Part shown: in pieces, positions 1 to 6,600 of the stretch | How positions within the stretch are numbered: position 1 is the first letter of the stretch | Layout of the letters: every line of letters starts with the position of its first letter | Assembly: GCA_023249395.1 (NCBI GenBank) | Contig: JAHFCS010000020.1 | Coordinates: 1-12,528 of the forward strand | Length of the DNA stretch: 12,528 nucleotides | Source of the DNA: Gemmatimonadota bacterium | GTDB taxonomy: Bacteria; Gemmatimonadota; Gemmatimonadetes; Gemmatimonadales; Gemmatimonadaceae | Direction of reading: 5' to 3' | The notes under the pieces: generated by a model | Database searches by the model: none | Told to the model about the DNA's origin: nothing | The model's input: only the letters and a program-made list of their open reading frames with translations | Position numbers and translations under genes: made by a program

Positions 1-2
1 GC

Positions 3-92
3 GCCATAGCGGATCGAGTGTCGCAGAGCATAAGGCAGGCATTCGATCCACTCGGCGTCCTCAACCCCGGTATTCTCGGACCAGTTTCGTGA
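3..92 (+). CDS. FAD-linked oxidase, C-terminal tail (glycolate oxidase GlcD/GlcE type), 5' partial
   Basis: Only the last 29 residues are in the window, in the frame beginning at base 3. They end AFDPLGVLNPGILGPVS and then TGA. The FDPxGxLNPG pattern is the C-terminal signature of FAD-linked oxidases of the GlcD/GlcE family, which oxidise glycolate or D-lactate-type 2-hydroxy acids. The stop overlaps the GTG start of the next gene (GTGA, 89-92), so the two are probably translationally coupled as subunits of one membrane-associated oxidase. The piece is too short to decide between GlcD and GlcE. Confidence 0.8.
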   Translation, partial: AIADRVSQSIRQAFDPLGVLNPGILGPVS

Positions 93-1417
93 CTCTGCTC
101 CCATTGGACGGGATGCGGGGCCTGGTAGAGCCGGATCCGGTTCCCGCCGATGCGGGACGGCCGTGCGCGCTACCCGGATCGCCGCTCGCGGGTGAGCTTC
201 CCGGAATCAATGCCTGCGTTCACTGCGGATTCTGTCTCCAGGCGTGCCCGACCTATCTCGCGCTCGAAGATGAGAACGACAGTCCGCGCGGCAGAATCTT
301 TCTCATGCGGTCGCTGCTCGAAGGAACCGTTGCTCCGGACGACGCCTCGATGCAGACGCATATCGGCAGGTGCCTCGGCTGCAGAGCGTGCGAGACAGCG
401 TGTCCCTCCGGCGTGCCGTACGGTCACTTGCTCGAGGCAACCATAGCGACATTGTCCCAGAGCCGCCGGATCCCCTTCATCGCGCGGCTCATACTCGCTG
501 TGTTCGCGAACCGCATTCTGCTCTCGATTGCGATGTTTGGCTCGCGCCTCGTGGCCGCGACTCCGTTGCCGACTCTGCTGTCACGGATCGGGGGACGTTC
601 AGGATTCGCGATGGCGATGCTCGCATCCGCGGGGAGTCCCCTCGAGCGCGATCCATACTCCACGCCGGTGGGAGGCGAGCGCGGGAAGGCGGCGCTGCTC
701 GAAGGCTGCGTGATGGAAGGTCTGTTCACCGACACCAATCGCGCGACCGAGCGAGTGCTTCGCGTGAACGGCTACGCGACCATACCCGCAAAAGGCCAGC
801 GCTGCTGCGGCGCGCTCCACGCTCACGCCGGAGATCTCGAGAAAGCACGGATGCTGGCGCGCGGAAACATCGAGGCGTTCGAGCGCTCGGGGGCCGACGT
901 CATTGCCGTGAACTCCGCGGGGTGCGGCGCGATGATGAAGGACTATGAGCATCTGCTGAAGGACGACCCAAACTGGCGTGAGCGTGCGGCCGCGGTTGCG
1001 GGCCGGGTGCGCGACGTGAGCGAGCTTCTCGCCGCTGCTGGTCCCGTGCCCGGCGCGGCGCTTCCCCTTCGTGTCAGCTACGACGCTCCATGTCACCTGC
1101 TGCATGGCCAGAGAGTTTCGCTGCCACCGCTCGCTGTCCTCGCCGCGATCCCACAGCTGGAGCTCGTACCGCTGCGCGATTCCGACCAATGCTGCGGCAG
1201 CGCCGGAATCTTCAATCTCATCGAGCCCGAGACGTCCGACCTCGTGCTGTCCGCCAAGCTCGCCAACATTGCCGAGACGGGGGCGCAGTTCATTGCGACC
1301 GGAAATCCCGGATGTCTGATGCAGATCGGCGCGGGCCTTCTTCGCAGCCGATCGCGCACCAGAGCCATCCATCCCGTGGACTTGCTCGATGCTTCGTATG
1401 CCATGGCGAAGCAGTAG
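89..1417 (+). CDS. glcF: Glycolate oxidase iron-sulfur subunit GlcF
   Basis: This 442-residue protein has the GlcF/LutA-like layout. Two 4Fe-4S ferredoxin motifs come first: C43-x2-C46-x2-C49-x3-C53 (NACVHCGFCLQACP) and C95-x2-C98-x2-C101-x3-C105 (CLGCRACETACP). Two cysteine-rich CCG domains follow: C239-C240-G with C279, and C335 (DAPCHLLHG) with C368-C369-G and C409. In the family these carry electrons from the FAD subunit to the respiratory chain during glycolate or lactate oxidation. The length is slightly above the usual 400 or so residues. The start is GTG at 89, overlapping the stop of the upstream FAD subunit by 4 bases; no other start fits the operon layout as well. ygfZ begins 32 bases downstream. 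Substrate (glycolate rather than lactate or glycerol 3-phosphate) is inferred from family resemblance. Confidence 0.9.
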   Translation: MTLLPLDGMRGLVEPDPVPADAGRPCALPGSPLAGELPGINACVHCGFCLQACPTYLALEDENDSPRGRIFLMRSLLEGTVAPDDASMQTHIGRCLGCRACETACPSGVPYGHLLEATIATLSQSRRIPFIARLILAVFANRILLSIAMFGSRLVAATPLPTLLSRIGGRSGFAMAMLASAGSPLERDPYSTPVGGERGKAALLEGCVMEGLFTDTNRATERVLRVNGYATIPAKGQRCCGALHAHAGDLEKARMLARGNIEAFERSGADVIAVNSAGCGAMMKDYEHLLKDDPNWRERAAAVAGRVRDVSELLAAAGPVPGAALPLRVSYDAPCHLLHGQRVSLPPLAVLAAIPQLELVPLRDSDQCCGSAGIFNLIEPETSDLVLSAKLANIAETGAQFIATGNPGCLMQIGAGLLRSRSRTRAIHPVDLLDASYAMAKQ

Positions 1418-1449
1418 CATTCCCCGGTGGCCCCGGTTTAATTCACAAT

Positions 1450-2448
1450 ATGTCCGAGGCGAGCGAATATGCGGCAATGCGCTCGGGCGCGTTGCTCATC
1501 GATCGCGGAGACCGTGTCCGCATCCGATTTGGCGGCCCTCGTGCATCTGAGCTTGTCACCGGCCTCGTCACGAACGACGTCTCCTCGCTCACCCCCGGAC
1601 AGGGACAGTACGCCGCCGCCCTGACGCCAAAGGGAAAGATCGCCGCCGATGTACGCATCTTCGCCGACGCCGAGGGCCTGCTCACAGATGCCTCTCCGCG
1701 CGCAGCAGCCAACTGGCGCGACATCGTGAAGAAGTATGTGAACCCGCGTGTCGCGCCCTACCGCGACGTCACGGCTGAGCTTGACGATCTCGCCGTCATC
1801 GGGCCCAAGGCGCGACGCGTCGTTGCCGCTGCGACCGGTGCCGATGAAGCGGCGCTCGCGGCACTCGAGCCGTACGGACACCTTCAGGTGATGCACGATG
1901 ACGCGCGGATCATGATCGCGCGTAACGCCGAGCTCGACATCGAAGGCTACGAGATCTTCGCTCCATCGGCGCTGGATCTCGTGATGCGCGACCGGCTGCT
2001 CGCCGGCGGGGCGATCCCCGGAAGCGCGCGCGCGTGGGACATCGCGCGGATCGAGGCGGGCCGGCCCGAGTGGGGAATCGACATGAACGACGCGACGATA
2101 CCCCAGGAAGCGAATTTCGACGAGCTCGGCGCAATCTCCTACACCAAGGGCTGCTACACCGGACAGGAGACTGTTGCCCGCGTCCATTTCCGCGGCCACG
2201 TGAATCGATTCCTCCGCCGTCTGCATTTTGTGAGTGCGGCCATTCCGCCGACGAACGCCGAGCTGGTGGATGATGCGGGAAACATTGTCGGAGATGTCAG
2301 GAGCGTGGCGATCTCACCCCGCCACGGTGGCGTCGCGCTGGCGATGGTGCGGCGGGAAGTCGCGCCGGGCACGACGTTGCACGCGCGTTGGGACGGCGGC
2401 GAATGCACGATGCAGATCACCGGACAAGAAAAAGGCGCGACCGGTTAG
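1450..2448 (+). CDS. ygfZ: Folate-binding protein YgfZ (GcvT-like, Fe-S cluster maintenance)
   Basis: This 332-residue protein carries the YgfZ signature KGCYTGQE at about residues 233-240 (Cys235 is the conserved cysteine), embedded in a GcvT/aminomethyltransferase-like fold. YgfZ proteins bind tetrahydrofolate and are needed for activity of some 4Fe-4S enzymes, for example the tRNA methylthiotransferase MiaB. They are not glycine-cleavage enzymes. The reading frame is open well upstream into glcF, but I choose ATG at 1450 because the family homology begins there (EYAAMRSGALLIDRGDR) and the upstream part is glcF read in another frame. There is no clear Shine-Dalgarno sequence just before it. 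Lying 32 bases after the Fe-S subunit glcF, it is probably co-transcribed with a cluster-dependent client. Its stop codon lies inside the terminator hairpin of the converging lipoprotein gene. Confidence 0.9.
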   Translation: MSEASEYAAMRSGALLIDRGDRVRIRFGGPRASELVTGLVTNDVSSLTPGQGQYAAALTPKGKIAADVRIFADAEGLLTDASPRAAANWRDIVKKYVNPRVAPYRDVTAELDDLAVIGPKARRVVAAATGADEAALAALEPYGHLQVMHDDARIMIARNAELDIEGYEIFAPSALDLVMRDRLLAGGAIPGSARAWDIARIEAGRPEWGIDMNDATIPQEANFDELGAISYTKGCYTGQETVARVHFRGHVNRFLRRLHFVSAAIPPTNAELVDDAGNIVGDVRSVAISPRHGGVALAMVRREVAPGTTLHARWDGGECTMQITGQEKGATG

Positions 2449-2456
2449 TCGCGCCT
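2424..2456 (-). terminator. Intrinsic terminator of the lipoprotein gene, overlapping the ygfZ stop codon
   Basis: A perfect 9-bp stem (AGGCGCGAC, 2433-2441, paired with GTCGCGCCT, 2448-2456) closes a 6-base loop. Read on the - strand it is followed by TTTTTCTTG (2424-2433 region), a standard U-tract. On the + strand the following bases (GTTCTC) are a poor U-tract, so it acts mainly on the lipoprotein transcript and may work weakly for ygfZ. Confidence 0.8.
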
Positions 2457-2480
2457 GTTCTCGCCGGCGGAGAAGAAGTG

Positions 2481-2678
2481 CTACTTCTTCATCCCTGCTT
2501 TCGCGATGCTGTCCTTCATCATCGAGTCCTTCATCGCGGTCGAATCCATCATCTGCATGCCGGTATCCATTGCGGCGGGAGCCGGGGCCATTGCGGCGCC
2601 GGTGTCAACCGGCGTTTCGTCCTTCTTCGTGCATGCGGCAAGTGCGAGGACGGCGGCGACGAGAGCAATGCGCTTCAT
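2481..2678 (-). CDS. Small methionine-rich lipoprotein, unknown function
   Basis: This 65-residue protein begins MKRIALVAAVLALAAC. It has a short basic start, a hydrophobic core and a lipobox LAAC with Cys16 as the lipidated residue, so it should be exported and anchored as a lipoprotein. The mature 50 residues are low in complexity, rich in Ala, Asp, Lys and especially Met (9 Met by my count), with an MKDS motif repeated near the C-terminus. The ATG at 2678 is chosen because AAGGAGA lies upstream at good spacing and because the signal peptide starts there; an in-frame ATG at 2729 would bury the signal. The gene stands alone, with its own promoter and terminator, converging on ygfZ. No function can be assigned; metal binding by Met or a structural envelope role are only guesses. 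Confidence 0.85.
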   Translation of the reverse strand: MKRIALVAAVLALAACTKKDETPVDTGAAMAPAPAAMDTGMQMMDSTAMKDSMMKDSIAKAGMKK

Positions 2679-2685
2679 TGAAAAA

Positions 2686-2692
2686 TCTCCTT
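2686..2692 (-). promoter_or_regulatory. Ribosome binding site that fixes the lipoprotein start
   Basis: On the - strand AAGGAGA is followed by 7 bases and then ATG at 2678. It is one of the strongest Shine-Dalgarno matches in the window, and it selects the lipoprotein signal-peptide start over the upstream in-frame ATG at 2729. Confidence 0.8.
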
Positions 2693-2762
2693 GGAGGGGG
2701 CCAACGTGGTCAGACGCCGGTCCGTGCACGCAGTCGCGATGCTCGTGGTTGGCGCGGGCAAA

Positions 2763-2790
2763 AAGTTACCGCGCCGTATCTAGCTGTCAA
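2763..2790 (-). promoter_or_regulatory. Predicted sigma-70-type promoter of the lipoprotein gene
   Basis: On the - strand a perfect -35 TTGACA (2785-2790) is separated by 16 bases from TAACTT (2763-2768), a moderate -10. Transcription would start near 2756, giving a 5' leader of about 75-80 bases before the ATG at 2678. This intergenic region (2679-2930) also lies upstream of the divergent ATPase gene, for which I found no convincing promoter. Confidence 0.55.
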
Positions 2791-2917
2791 GGGCAACCCG
2801 GAAGGGTGCCGACAACCAGACTCGGGCGGTGAATGAAGGTAACGGAACCGGTGGCTCGCCGCTAGCTAGAACCCCCCTCTGCACGCAACTAGATTAACCG
2901 TTTCCTCTGTCCCGCTC

Positions 2918-2922
2918 GGAGA
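2918..2922 (+). promoter_or_regulatory. Ribosome binding site supporting a TTG start
   Basis: GGAGA lies 8 bases before TTG at 2931. Together with N-terminal family resemblance (YPQTFGALK...), it supports starting the ATPase at this TTG rather than at the internal ATG at 3099, which would remove the helical N-terminus. Confidence 0.5.
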
Positions 2923-2930
2923 CACACCTT

Positions 2931-4382
2931 TTGTCGTCGGCCTACCCACAAACATTTGGAGCCCTGAAGAGAACTCCTTTCGGGGAACCGGCGAGAGCGC
3001 TTCGCTCGGTCAAGGACGAGCTCCGTCAGAATCTCCTCGTTCGCCTCCAGCGCGGGGGGCCTCTCTTCGAGGGCGTCCTGGGCTACGAGGACACGGTCAT
3101 GCCGCAGATCGTGAATGCCCTTCTCTCCCGCCACAACCTCATACTTCTCGGTCTCCGCGGGCAGGCCAAGTCACGCATTCTTCGCGCGTTGACGACACTC
3201 CTCGACGACGTCATGCCGATCGTCGCCGGCAGTGAGGTGAACGACAATCCCTTCGCGCCGATCTCGAAGTACGCACGCGGCGTTCTCGAGGAGTGCGGCG
3301 ATGCCACTCCGATCGCCTGGGTGGGTCGGGACAGCCGGTTCGTGGAGAAGCTGGCGACACCCGACGTCACCGTGGCCGACATCATCGGCGACGTGGATCC
3401 CATCCGCGCTGCGCGCGGGGGCCACGTTCTCTCCGACGAGCTGACGATTCACTACGGGATGCTGCCCCGCGCGAACCGCGGCATCTTCGCCCTCAACGAG
3501 CTGCCCGACCTCGCGGGAAAGGTGCAGGTCAGTCTCTTCAACATCATGCAGGAAGGCGACGTTCAGATCAAAGGCTATCCTGTTCGGCTCTCGCTCGATG
3601 TCCTCCTCTGCTTCACCGCCAACCCCGAGGACTACACGGCGCGCGGGAAGATCATCACCCCGCTCAAGGACCGCATCGGAAGCGAGATAATGACGCACTA
3701 TCCCGAGACGGTCGAGCTCGGGATGGCGATCACCGAGCAGGAAGCCTGGACCGACCGCGGGCAGCGTCCGGTGCGTGTTCCCGATTTCATTGCCGAGGTG
3801 GTGGAGCGGATCGCATTCGAGGCGCGCGAGGACAAGCGCATCGACAAGCGCTCCGGCGTTTCCCAGCGGATGCCGATCAGCGTGATGGAGAACATCGTGT
3901 CGAACGCCGAGCGGCGGGCTCTTATCACCAGGGAAGAAGAGATCGTCCCGCGAATCGGCGACATCTACGCGGCGCTCCCCGCGATCACCGGCAAGATCGA
4001 GCTCGAGTACGAAGGTGAGCTGGTCGGCGGACACAACATCGCCCGCGAGCTCATCCGCCGCGCGGCGGACGCGACTTTTCAGGATCGCGCGGGTGGCGTG
4101 AACACCGATGAGATCATCATGTGGTTCGATGCCGGCGGGGCGCTCCAGGTGGCGGACGACGTGGAGGCGGCGGCGGTGGTGAGCGGCTTCGACACCGTTC
4201 CCGGATTGATCGACGCAGTCGAGCTCACCGCTCTGGCCGACAGCGAAGACACGCCCGTCATGGCGGCCGCATGTGAGCTGCTCCTCGAGTCACTCGTCGC
4301 GCGCAAGAAGATCTCGCGCACCGATGCGGGGCTGTACGCACGCTCGCACGAGGAAAAACGGCGGAGACCGTATCAGGACTAG
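2931..4382 (+). CDS. MoxR / Mg-chelatase ChlI-like AAA+ ATPase
   Basis: This 483-residue protein is a AAA+ ATPase of the type usually annotated as magnesium chelatase or MoxR-like. Visible elements are Walker A GLRGQAKS (residues 74-81, Lys80), a Walker B-like stretch GIFALNEL (184-191, with Asn-Glu in place of Asp-Glu), sensor 1 in CFTANPED (about 227-234, Asn231), and an arginine-rich KDRIGS (246-251). After it comes a helical lid region with DKRSGVSQR. Relatives commonly partner with a von Willebrand factor A (VWA) protein to remodel or insert cofactors into clients. No VWA gene is next to it here; the following gene starts immediately after the stop (TAG then ATG at 4383). The organism shows no other sign of chlorophyll synthesis in this window, so a true Mg-chelatase role is not supported. 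Confidence 0.85.
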   Translation: MSSAYPQTFGALKRTPFGEPARALRSVKDELRQNLLVRLQRGGPLFEGVLGYEDTVMPQIVNALLSRHNLILLGLRGQAKSRILRALTTLLDDVMPIVAGSEVNDNPFAPISKYARGVLEECGDATPIAWVGRDSRFVEKLATPDVTVADIIGDVDPIRAARGGHVLSDELTIHYGMLPRANRGIFALNELPDLAGKVQVSLFNIMQEGDVQIKGYPVRLSLDVLLCFTANPEDYTARGKIITPLKDRIGSEIMTHYPETVELGMAITEQEAWTDRGQRPVRVPDFIAEVVERIAFEAREDKRIDKRSGVSQRMPISVMENIVSNAERRALITREEEIVPRIGDIYAALPAITGKIELEYEGELVGGHNIARELIRRAADATFQDRAGGVNTDEIIMWFDAGGALQVADDVEAAAVVSGFDTVPGLIDAVELTALADSEDTPVMAAACELLLESLVARKKISRTDAGLYARSHEEKRRRPYQD

Positions 4383-5009
4383 ATGGCGATAATCACCGTC
4401 TCGCGACTCTTCGGCTCCGGTGGCTCGGAAGTCGCCGCGAGTGTGGCGCGGGAGCTGGGGTGGTCACTCCTCGACAACGGTGTCGTAGATCAGGTCGCCG
4501 CGCGACTCGGCATCACGCCGGCGCAGGTGGCAGCTCGCGAGGAGCGTGTGCCTTCGCTCGTCGAGCGTCTCACCGACGCTCTGACGATGAGCTCGCAGGA
4601 ATGGCTGACTCCGATGACCGCGGCGCGCCGGCCGCCGACCGATGAGCAGCTCATCGAAGTCACACGCAAGGTTGTCGAAGAGGCGGTCGTGGCGGGACCG
4701 CTAGTGATTGTGGGACGTGGTGCCCAGGCGATGCTTGCCGAGCGGACCGACGCCATCCATGTCTTCTGTTACGCTCCGCGCGAGGCTTTGATCGCCCGAA
4801 CGATGGAGCGCGATCATCTCGGAGCCGAAGAAGCGGCGCGTACCGTGGACGATACCAACGCTCGCCGTGAGGCGTGGGTGCGGCGCTACTGGGACCGGAA
4901 CTGGAAAGCGTCCGAGAACTATCACATCTCGCTGAACACCGGATGGCTGGGGATCGGGGGCGCAGCGGACATCATCGTGTTCGCGGCAAGAGCGAGATTC
5001 GGGTTGTAG
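4383..5009 (+). CDS. Cytidylate-kinase-like protein
   Basis: This 208-residue protein resembles the cytidylate kinase-like family. It starts MAIITVSRLFGSGGSEVA, where ITVSR-x-x-GSGG (residues 4-14) is the modified nucleotide-binding loop. VIVGRGAQ (108-115) forms the second core strand and GR motif, and RREAWVRRYWDRNW (161-174) supplies the arginines typical of the lid region. YHISLNTG (180-187) is the conserved strand near the C-terminus. It is shorter than standard CMP kinase Cmk (about 220-230), and the P-loop lacks the usual GK[ST], as is normal in this branch. The real substrate is unknown for the family. It begins right after the ATPase stop codon, so the two are certainly one operon and probably act together or are at least co-regulated. 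Confidence 0.8.
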   Translation: MAIITVSRLFGSGGSEVAASVARELGWSLLDNGVVDQVAARLGITPAQVAAREERVPSLVERLTDALTMSSQEWLTPMTAARRPPTDEQLIEVTRKVVEEAVVAGPLVIVGRGAQAMLAERTDAIHVFCYAPREALIARTMERDHLGAEEAARTVDDTNARREAWVRRYWDRNWKASENYHISLNTGWLGIGGAADIIVFAARARFGL

Positions 5010-5045
5010 GCACCAAGCGACAAGCGAAACGCGGCCAGCAGTCCG

Positions 5046-5059
5046 CGCGTCCCCACGCG
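5046..5059 (+). terminator. Possible weak terminator hairpin after the kinase gene
   Basis: CGCGT (5046-5050) and ACGCG (5055-5059) can pair around a CCCC loop, with only a short GTTT about 8 bases later. It lies between the converging kinase and SDR genes. The stem is short and the U-tract poor, so this is tentative. Confidence 0.25.
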
Positions 5060-5068
5060 AGACGCCGT

Positions 5069-5776
5069 TTAATCGCGCGGATTAGTCGCCCAAACGCTCG
5101 CTTCCACGATCATCCCTCTGTCCTCCAGCTCAAGCATGCCAACGATCGTATGCGCGATGTCCTCTGATTGCAGTTTGCTCTCGTTCTCGGGTCGCGCCGG
5201 CCGCCCCGACGTGACAAAGAAATTCGTCTGAACCTCGGACGGATTCACCTGCATCACCCGAATGTTGTTCTTTCGTAGCTCTGCCCTCCAGCACTCGGTC
5301 ATTCCCGACACCGCGAACTTGGTCGAGACATAAGTCGTTCCTCCAGCACTCCCACGAAGCCCGGAGGTCGATGCGATGTTCACGATGTTCCCGGTGTTTT
5401 TCTTCACGAAATGCCGCGCCGACTCCCGCGCGACGAGCATCGCTCCCAGGACGTTCGTCTCCCAGACGCGGCGGAAATCGGCGACTGTCGTTTCCACCAG
5501 CGGCGCCCAGTGTCCCCACCCGGCGTTGTTGATTAGAACGTTGTAGCCACCAAGCTCGGCGATAACCCGCTCGACCATCCGCTTCACTTCCTCTTCGCGC
5601 GAAACGTCGGCGACGATCGCGAGCGCACCGAGCGCCGATGCCGCCGCATCCAGCGCGTCGGCGCGCCTTCCGCAGATCGCCACCTCGGCCCCTCGATCGC
5701 GGAGAAGCTGCGCCGTCGCATACCCAATCCCCGAGCTGCCGCCTGTCACCAGTGCCTTTGCCTTTTTCAGATCCAT
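5069..5776 (-). CDS. Short-chain dehydrogenase/reductase (SDR)
   Basis: This 235-residue classical SDR has the cofactor motif TGGSSGIG (residues 11-18), NNAG (83-86), Asn108 and the catalytic triad Ser136, Tyr149 and Lys153 (YVSTK). CGRR after the second strand suggests preference for NADP(H). The family reduces or oxidises carbonyl/alcohol groups; resemblance is to 3-ketoacyl reductase and sepiapterin-reductase-like members, but the substrate cannot be read from sequence. The start is ATG at 5776, preceded on the - strand by AGGAGA with 5-base spacing. An upstream in-frame ATG (5827) would add an unlikely basic tail and overlap the preceding gene. It lies 40 bases downstream of the truncated threonine aldolase and is read in the same direction. 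Confidence 0.88.
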   Translation of the reverse strand: MDLKKAKALVTGGSSGIGYATAQLLRDRGAEVAICGRRADALDAAASALGALAIVADVSREEEVKRMVERVIAELGGYNVLINNAGWGHWAPLVETTVADFRRVWETNVLGAMLVARESARHFVKKNTGNIVNIASTSGLRGSAGGTTYVSTKFAVSGMTECWRAELRKNNIRVMQVNPSEVQTNFFVTSGRPARPENESKLQSEDIAHTIVGMLELEDRGMIVEASVWATNPRD

Positions 5777-5781
5777 CGTCG

Positions 5782-5787
5782 TCTCCT
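5782..5787 (-). promoter_or_regulatory. Ribosome binding site of the SDR gene
   Basis: AGGAGA on the - strand, 5 bases before ATG at 5776. It decides the SDR start against the upstream in-frame ATG at 5827. Confidence 0.7.
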
Positions 5788-5816
5788 GTTTGCCTGGCCT
5801 TTTGCCGGTGAACGCA

Positions 5817-6530
5817 TCAGTCCGCAATTACTTTACTTGTCTCGCGCAGAAAGCCGGCCACGTCTTCTTCCGTGGTATCGAAGGACGTCACGAATCGCGC
5901 CTCGGTCGTCGCCTCGTCCCAGACATGAAAAAGACATTTCTCCTGGAGACTGGCGATATGCTCGCGCGGAAAAATCGCGAACACCTCGTTCGCCTCGACT
6001 CGCTGCGTGAGACGGACGCCCGGAATCTTCGCCAGCCCCGCGCCGAGTGTTGCCGCCATCTTGTTGGCGTGTGAAGCGCTTCTCAGCCAGAGATCATCGG
6101 TGAGGAGCGCATCGAACTGCGCCGCAATAAACCGCATCTTCGACGAGAGCTGCGTGCCCTGCATCCGGCGGAAGTCGAAGCCCTTCGCCGGATCGCGGTC
6201 GAAGAAAACGACAGCCTCCGCGGCGAGAGCGCCATTTTTCGTCCCGCCGAAGGACAGCACATCCACCCCGACTGATCTAGCCATCTCGCTCAGCGGCTCA
6301 CCGAGATGTGCGGTCGCGTTCGCGAGGCGTGCTCCGTCCATGTGAACCCTGAGATCGTGCGCGTGCGCGAATTCGGCAATGACCTGCACCCCGTCCCGCG
6401 AATAAACAGTCCCATACTCAGTTGCCTGCGAGATCGACACTGCACTCGGCTGCACTTGATGCTGGATGCCAATGCGATGTAGATGATGCGCGATTCCTTC
6501 GGGTGTGATCTTGCCGTCTGCGCTCGGTGG
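5817..6530 (-). pseudogene. Low-specificity threonine aldolase, N-terminally truncated
   Basis: About 237 codons match the PLP-dependent threonine aldolase family (L-threonine to glycine plus acetaldehyde, beta-eliminating lyase superfamily). Recognisable parts in order are ADGKITPEGI, then SISQATEYGTVYS, then HMDGAR (Asp that contacts the PLP nitrogen), then SFGGTKNG with the PLP-binding lysine, then QLSSKMRF. Family members have about 340-350 residues, so some 110 residues are absent, including the segment that normally supplies the PLP-stacking and glycine-rich residues. Upstream in this frame are TGA (6531-6533) and TAG, and within 70 bases the next gene's stop. The longest open frame starts only at GTG 6455 (212 residues), inside the domain. 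I infer a decayed, inactive remnant; a misassembly is the alternative. Confidence 0.75.
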
Positions 6531-6600
6531 TCATCGCGAACTCTACTTTGCCGCGTAACGCGCGGCAACAAATCAGTGGCGGCTGGTAGCTCGTTGAGAG

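Noticed and set aside
1090..1449. Upstream extension of the ygfZ reading frame inside glcF
   Set aside because: It is glcF read in another frame; the folate-binding domain begins at ATG 1450.
599..1477. Long - strand frame opposite glcF
   Set aside because: Shadow frame caused by GC-rich codon use; no family motifs, while the + strand frame has full Fe-S motifs.
3171..4034. 287-residue - strand frame opposite the ATPase
   Set aside because: No recognisable domain and fully covered by the well-supported ATPase gene.
2931..4382. True magnesium chelatase for bacteriochlorophyll synthesis
   Set aside because: No pigment synthesis genes in the window and no ChlD/ChlH partner; a general MoxR-type ATPase is the safer call.
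6550..6566. Hairpin GCCGCG-TAACG-CGCGGC after the large exported protein gene
   Set aside because: No U-tract on either strand, so I did not call it a terminator, though it may be a weak one.
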